From NCBI GenBank assembly GCA_021442155.1, contig JAKCPB010001395.1, positions 1 through 64,000 of the forward strand: a stretch of 64,000 nucleotides of DNA, read 5' to 3'. Below, piece by piece: positions 58,101 through 64,000 of this stretch. Both the position numbers and the translations under genes were made by a program. Under the pieces are notes generated by a model. The model did no database searches, was not told where the DNA came from, and saw nothing but the letters and a program-made list of their open reading frames with translations. Every line of letters begins with the position of its first letter. The stretch's first letter is position 1. This stretch comes from Cymbidium sinense. Its lineage: Eukaryota > Streptophyta > Magnoliopsida > Asparagales > Orchidaceae.

Positions 58101-59869
58101 ATCCAGTTTATTAGTTATTTATTTTCTTTATTTATTTATTTATTTTTATTTATTTTATTTAATTTAGCTCAGTTATTTTTTAGTAGTATTTTATCATCTT
58201 AGTCTATTTATTATCTTAATTTTTAGGTTATTATTTTGTTATTAGTTATTTTGGCTCAGGGCCTATGGTCATAGATTATATTCAAGTTTATCAGCCTTTA
58301 GGTATTAGCTTATTATTAGTTATTTTATTTTTAGGTTATTATTTATTTTATTTTATTTTATTATTTTAGTAGTTTTTTTAGATTTTAGATTTTATTTTCA
58401 TTTATTTTAGGTTTATTTAAGTTTAGATTTTATTTTAGTTTTATTTATTATATTTTATTTTGTGGTATTTATTTTATTTTATATTTAGTTTTATTTTATT
58501 TAGGTTTTTATTTTTGGCTTTAATTTATTTTTTACTTAGTTTTTTTTTATTATTTTAGTTTTTATTTATTTTATTTTATCTTTTATTTAGTTTAGTCCTA
58601 TTTACATTTTAGTTTAGGTTTTTTTTAGCTTTAGTTTTATTTATTTATTTCATTTAATTTATGTTTTTATATTTTATTTTATTTTATTTTTATTTAATAT
58701 TATTTAGTTTTTAGTTTTACTTTATCCAGAGTTTAGGTCTGGCTAGTTTAGTTTAGGGTCTTATTTTAGCAGTTTTAGCTTTTAGAGTCATGGCATGTGG
58801 TTTAGGGCTTAGTCCAGAGTCTGGCCTTTAAGTTTTAGCCTAGTTTTTTTAAATTATTTCTTTTATTTTTAAGCATAAGGGTTTTAGTTTATTTTATTTT
58901 ATTTGTTTTATTTTTATTTTATTTTATATTTTTTATTTTAGGTTTATTTTATTTATTTTATTTATTTATTATATTTTATTTTATTTTAGTTTTTTTAGGC
59001 CTAGGTCAGTTTCAGCTATTTTTTTAAGTTTATTTTTATTTTATTTTTAGGTTTAGGTTTTATATTTTATGTTTAGTTTAGGTTTTTATTTATTTTTATT
59101 TAGTTGAGGTTCTATTTATTTTATTTTGTATTATTTTATAGTTTATTTTATTTTAGTTTATTTTATTTTATTTTATTTTAGTTTGGGTTTTTATTTATTT
59201 ATTTTAGTTATTTATTAGTTTTAGGTTTTTATTTTATTAGTTTAGGTTTTTTTTAGTTTATTTTATATTTTATTTATTTTGTTTATTTTTATTTTTATTT
59301 ATTTTATTTTATTATTTATTTTATTATTTTATGTTTATTTTATTATATTTTAGTTTAGTTTTAATTTTTATTTATTTTAGCTTTTAGGTTTTATCTTTAA
59401 TTTTTTTTATTTTATTTATTTTATTTATTTTTATTTTAGTATTTTTTATTTTATTTATTTTATTTTATTTATTTTTATTTAGGGTTAAGGTTTTTTTCTT
59501 TATATTTTAAGTTTTATTTTAGTTTAGTTTACCTTTATTTTATTTTTTTATTTATTTTATTTGTGGTTAGATTTATTTTTTTTTATTTAGGTTTATTTTT
59601 TTTATTTCTTTATCTTTATTTATTTTATTTTAGTTTTTAGTTTTATTTTTATTTATTTTTTAGGTTATTTAGGTTTTTAGTAGGTTTATTTAGTTTTTTA
59701 TTTTATTTTATTTTTTTTTTATTTATTATTTATTTTTTTTAGTTTAGTTATTTATTTTATATTTATTTATTTTATCTTTATTTAGCAGGTCTTTACTAGT
59801 CTTAGTTTATTTATTTATCTTATCATTCTTTTCATTTTGTAATTATTTATTTATCTTATCTTTATCTTA

Positions 59870-60260
59870 GCCCAGGCCTTAGCTCTCAGGGCCTCCAGGC
59901 TCAGGCTCAGCCTAGGACTCCAGTGGCTTAGGGCCCAAGTTCTGGCTCAGTGGCCATGTGCCTCAGGGCTTGGCCAGCTCAGGCCTATCATTTAGCCCAT
60001 GGCTGAGCCTCAGTATTCTAAGCTTCAGTTTAGGGCCTGGCTCAGTGGCCCAGGGCCCAGTGGCCTGGGCCTGTGGCTCAGGGCCTGGGCTGCCTGGGCC
60101 TGGGGCCTGGGGCCCAGGCTCAGTGCCCAGTCAGTCAGGGCATGGTCTTGGTTTTACTAGGCCCATGGCCCAGGGCCCAGTCATTCATGGTTAGTGGCCT
60201 GGGCCTGGCTTTGAGTGGCCTTAGGATCTAGGCTCCAGTTTGTGGGCCTTCAGGTCTTTA
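59870..60260. repeat. GC-rich island 6 (strongest)
   Basis: The densest island, with CTGGGCCTGGGG and GGCCCAGTGGCC words. Many CCAGGG/CCCTGG units occur, which are two transitions away from the telomeric CCCTAA core. The plus frame 59958-60194 is a by-product of this composition. Confidence 0.65.
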
Positions 60261-60779
60261 AACCAAAAAAAAGTATGCTCTATCATTAATATTTTTATTT
60301 ATCTAGTTCTTTTATTTTTATTTATAGTATTTATTTATAGTAGTTTTTTTATCTTAGTATTTATCTTTAGATTTTTATTTAGTTTATCTTTTTAGTTTAT
60401 TTAGTTTAGTTTTAGTTTTATTTTTATTTTATTTTTTTTAGTTTTTTTTAATTTTAGTAGTTTTTTATTTTTTATTATTTAGGTTTAGGTTTTAAGTTTT
60501 ATTTTTATTATTTTATGGTTTTTTTAGTTTAGGTTTAGGTTTATTTTAATTTAATTTTATTTTATTTAGTTTAGGTTTAGGTTTAGTTTATTTTAGGTTT
60601 ATTGAGGTTTTATTTAATTTAGTTTAGTTTATTTTAGTTTATTTATTTTATTTTGTTTATTTTAGGTTTAGTTTTTTAGTTTAGGTTTAGGTTTTATTTT
60701 ATTTTTTTGGTTTTATTTTAGGTTTATTTTTAGTTTAGGTTTTATTTAGTTTTTATTTTATTTTATTTTGTCCCACCCT

Positions 60780-61240
60780 TCAAGATCTTTGATGCCGTTT
60801 AGCACATCATTGCACACTTTAGAGTCTCAGCTATGACAAGGATAGCAACACACTTTCTTCGCCTTCCATTAGCTTGTCAGTGTTGCATTTGATCAGCAAT
60901 GCTGAACCTCCAATGGTTCATGAGGGTGATCAGGCATTTTTTAGAGAAATAAAACTCAACGAGTCCTTTGTTGATTACATTCTCGTGGTGCAACTTGAGC
61001 ATGAAACAACCAATGTCCAACAACATGCCATTGAGATTCCTCAAGAATATCCAAGGCTCACCCTTCATGCTTAAGGGCTTTACCATTAAAATATTTGAGA
61101 AATTAATCAACAAGATCATAGGAAAGCCAAATAGTTGCCCTTTCTCACCAATCATCAGCCCAAGCTGAAGGTGTTGAGAAGAAGTTAGGGACAATTTTAT
61201 ATTGATGAGGAAGCAAAGTATTTCCTTTGCCACCTCCTCT
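60780..61240 (+). pseudogene. Gypsy gag fragment, right arm
   Basis: Broken plus-strand frames carry LNESFVDYI, LSMKQP, IPQEYPRLT/FLKNIQG, and LKGFTIKIFEKLINKI, the same gag region as the left arm. The N-terminus is missing at the array junction. The 122-codon minus-strand frame (61245-60877) is a shadow. Confidence 0.72.
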
Positions 61241-62460
61241 TCCACCCATCATATCTACCACCGCACCACAATGACCATTTCCACCACCTTATCTACCCCA
61301 GTTAGATTCATATCCATTGTAAGCTACTTTCCACCTTAAGCCATATTCATTCAAGAGGGAGGTAGTTAGAAAATCTTTAAGAATCTTAAAGAAACTGACT
61401 TTAGTTACGTGAGCCAAGAGGCCAGAAGTGGGCAAGAGCGATCCTAGCTATTTCCCCAACCATCGCATGTTAGCCATGTCTTAGGATTGTACTTTTAAAG
61501 ACTATTGAGTGCAAGTAGAAGTTGAGAGCCATAGTTATCCCTAGGAATACTTATTAGAATAACCATCTAGTTCTATTAGAGTAATCCTTGGGGATACTTA
61601 TGATCCTCTTAAGACCAAAGAAGGTTAGTATATCTCCTATCCCAACCTCTAAGAAGTTATTTCTAAGATCAAGAAGCTTTCCTCAGGTGATCAGTGGCTC
61701 AAACCTCCAACACACCAAGGAAGGTTTGCTAGTTATAAAGGATAACTTAGGGAAGGTGAGCAGTACAGTACCACCATATTTGCTGATATCTAGTAGCCAC
61801 CGCTGAGTCCAAGATTCCTCCACCGTCAGCAACTACCTTTTCTACTAGCTCCTCTTCTAGAGCATTGTATCTGATAAGGGCACTAAATTCTTACTCGCTT
61901 ACATTACATGATTTTATCATGTACCTCCACCCAAAAATAAATTAATGAAGAAAGCTAAAATACTTATATATTATCAAATTCTTATGCTCTTGATTTTATT
62001 CCTATTGAAAGCACTCCGAGTCTAAATAAAAATAATAACTCTAGTATTTTTTATCCTTTCCTTTTTGATTCAGAGTCAGACTATCCTTCTCTGAATCAAT
62101 TGAGTTCACCTCTTGAGATTTACTTGGAGATAATTAACTTTGAGTATCCCATAGAGAAGTGTAGGTATGCGTGATGAAAGGTAAAACTTTACAAGCTCAT
62201 CATTCCAAGAAGTCATCAAGTCAACCCAAAAGGGCAAAGTTCTACCTCCTGTGGGTAGCACCTCAGGTAAGCAAGTCATTGGTTTCAAGAGGAGATAGCC
62301 CCTCCATAGATGCTCCACATGGATATGCTTGTGGAGGAGCAGTTGATTATAATGTCCTAACTCACCTTAGAAAGTTTCCGCTAAGTTAAGCATATGCCCT
62401 TGTCATCCAAAGAGATGAGGGAATCACTAATCAAGGCCTTACTTGATCTAAAGATATGCT
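61240..62460 (+). pseudogene. Gypsy gag-pro region, right arm
   Basis: Frames are interrupted but align with the left arm on both sides. 62171-62389 contains an open piece ending HGYACGGAVDYNVLTHLRKFP, a conserved 'DYDV..HL.K.PA' segment seen just before protease in Tat-like gypsy polyproteins. No zinc knuckle could be recognised with confidence. Confidence 0.6.
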
Positions 62461-62790
62461 ACCAGCTACTAAGAGAGGCATGCCACTGAAGGACATCTTA
62501 GAGTTACATTCAAATGAAGAGTTACTCATGTGGGACAATCGAAAGCATAACTGCTCTTACATTATAAATGATGTTGGTAGATACATTATCCAAGTTTTGT
62601 TGACCCATGTATCAAGAACATTATGAGTCTAATGCCTACTTGAGGATAACAAACTCAAAAAAGAAAAAGATGATGTTGAGAGGATTCAATGAACAAAGTG
62701 AGAGGGCCTGTATTGGAAACACCAAGATCATTACTTTTTTGAGGTGATCGAAAGTACAACATTGAGGTATGATGTACTTTGATGCATCAC
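62460..62790 (+). pseudogene. Gypsy protease N-terminal part, right arm
   Basis: Broken frames give a FVDPCIKNIMSLMPT-like active-site segment (the D-P-C triplet replaces D-x-G) and a RGFNEQSERA segment. As in the left arm, the protease breaks off shortly after, at 'catcaccccacaatgg', where insertion-block sequence follows. Confidence 0.65.
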
Positions 62791-64000
62791 CCCACAATGG
62801 ACCTAATCATGTAAAAGACTTGCATGATTGAATGAACTAGAGTTATCCACCAACACAAGGTTGTGGGAATGCCTAAGAGGTGAGGATTTATGCTCATAGC
62901 CCAAAGAAATAAAAACCTTGATCCTAAATCTAGGAACTTTAGTATGAACTAAAGCACCACAAATCTAAGTGTAGACATAAGGGTTTACCTCCACAAGAGA
63001 GAATAAATTGTTAGACCGACTAATAACGCGAGTGGTTGCTACCTAACTCCTCCTATGATTTTAAAACCAAGTAGTTTAGTCTTATGAATTGCAAGATAGC
63101 TAGTGTAGTTATTTAATTAGAAAGAGACCCTAAACACACTCCCTAAGAGACTAGAGCATGAGTGGTATGAGCATATGACTTAATCTATATGAGAAATCTT
63201 TCAAATTTTATTTTATTTTAGACACATCATTTTGTTATGGGAAAATCGCCTAGAAGAAAGTGTTCTACACCACAAGGGATGCCTTCACGTTAAGCATTCC
63301 TTGCAAGGATGGAGATCCTTCATGTTCAAGAGAAAAAAGAATATGCATTCATGATGTGAAACATACAAACATATAGCTAAAGGGTTGCTAAATCTTTTAA
63401 TTATTTTATTTATGTCTTAGTTTTATGATGCGGTTATGAGTTGTTTAATATTTAGTTATGAGTGATTAGTTGGGTAGAAAAGTTATTTTTATCCTAAGAG
63501 CATAATCATATCCAAGCCACACATTAAAGCATCATTTAAGAAACTATGAAAGCATGTTGTCCTAATGCATAATGTAAACATAACATCAAACAATTATATA
63601 AACTATCATAAATGAATAAAAGGTCGGATCGGTACCATTGCAACCCAAGGGAGAAAAGATGGGTATTGAGCTATTTTTATACAACTGGAATATGAAAGAA
63701 TAATTATAATGGTATTAAATGCTATGGGGGTCTTCTTTCTTCATATCTCCATTTCTGATTTGGTTCCTTCTTTGATTTGGATGGTTCTTGCTTCAAAGGC
63801 ATCATAGGGCACCCCAGGCAAAGCCTTCTGGCCACTATTCATCCTAATCCCTCATAGTACTAATCCTAATTCCTATTGCAAAAATTACATTTATATGGGA
63901 AAAGTAAATCTAACTACACCTACAAAATAGAGGTTAACTAAATATACATATAATCCAAATCACTTGTATTTATAATTTGAACTTAGCACCCTACACATTG
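62790..64000 (+). other. Terminal part of the insertion block, inverted copy
   Basis: Matches 17210-18780 in reverse orientation, with 'atggagatccttcatgttc' at 63308 and 'gaacttagcaccctacac' at the window edge. No coding domain is seen. A phrase 'gacccccat'/'atgggggtcttc' (17467 and 63724) and a 'gggagaaaagatgggta' segment (17545 and 63650) are among the best-conserved parts. Confidence 0.7.

Larger units (their letters stand above)
51980..60770 (-). repeat. Long T-rich telomere-like array with GC-rich islands
   Basis: About 8.8 kb of TTTATTTTATTTTA, TTTAGGTTTA and TTATCTTA words. The reversed pre-GR-RBP block is present near 52028, but no GR-RBP copy was seen after 51979. GC-rich islands alternate with T-rich tracts about every 0.5-1 kb. 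It ends at 'attttattttgtcccaccctt', where gypsy gag resumes. Apparent frames (Phe/Tyr-rich in T-rich tracts; Gly/Pro/Ser-rich at 52892-53086 and 59958-60194) are compositional. Confidence 0.72.
60775..64000 (+). repeat. Inverted-repeat arm R (gypsy gag + PR + insertion-block end)
   Basis: The plus-strand sequence matches the minus strand of 17210-20310 in the same order: gag, spacer, protease, then the terminal part of the insertion block. The gag/array junction ('gtcccacccttcaagatctttgatg') corresponds to the left one ('catcaaagatcttgaaggatggtggcac' read in reverse). The match runs to the window edge. It keeps about 640 bp (61790-62440) that arm L has lost. Confidence 0.85.

Noticed and set aside
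59958..60194. 78-codon Gly/Pro/Ser-rich frame
   Set aside because: It is produced by CAGGGCCTGGG words of a GC-rich island, with no domain or gene context.

Overview
The window looks like repeat-dominated nuclear DNA from a flowering plant. The evidence is Arabidopsis-type telomere-like repeats (CCCTAAA/TTTAGGG), Ty3/gypsy retrotransposons of Tat-like layout, an RTE-clade LINE with the plant RTE 3' signature, an endogenous pararetrovirus fragment, and gene pieces with plant features. The species cannot be told from the sequence. I see no intact protein-coding gene, no rRNA, no tRNA and no CRISPR array.

Layout. 1-2160: degenerate CCCTAAA repeats carrying two pieces of a glycine-rich RNA-binding protein (GR-RBP) gene. 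2270-3720: AT-rich degenerate satellite. 3730-9140: 3' half of a minus-strand gypsy element (protease C-terminus, linker, RT, RNase H/integrase remnants, repeat-rich 3' region). 9140-18780: a large block that separates the two halves of the gypsy protease, with its own tandem modules and a 5'-truncated RTE LINE (11489-14307) bounded by a 17-bp target-site duplication. 18780-20310: gypsy protease N-terminus and gag. 20318-28235: CCCTAAA-type and A-rich arrays with four more GR-RBP pieces. 28235-29560: broken Caulimoviridae-type RT-RNase H. 29561-41451: about 12 kb of very AT-rich CCATA/TATAC DNA with a roughly 4.5-5.3 kb long-range period. 41452-42486: a second copy of 23707-24785. At about 42490 the telomere-like strand flips to TTTAGGG, and four GR-RBP pieces in reverse orientation plus one captured first exon follow, in T-rich arrays with GC-rich islands, up to 60770. 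60775-64000 is an inverted copy of 17210-20310.

The main result is a composite satellite: one truncated 3' part of a GR-RBP gene plus its 3'UTR occurs 11 times, always truncated at the same codon and embedded in telomere-like sequence, most copies with a shared AT-rich block just upstream. It sits in a structure built by direct duplication (about 17.7 kb offset) and a large inverted duplication whose two gypsy arms share the same gag/array junction.

The genes do not work together; everything recognised is broken or partial. What can be read is a history: gypsy insertion, later insertions into it, fusion to telomere-like DNA, amplification with a gene fragment and a viral fragment, then duplication and inversion. 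Part of the degenerate array (T-rich tracts and GC-rich islands in 43-60 kb) could be consensus error in telomeric repeats rather than real sequence.
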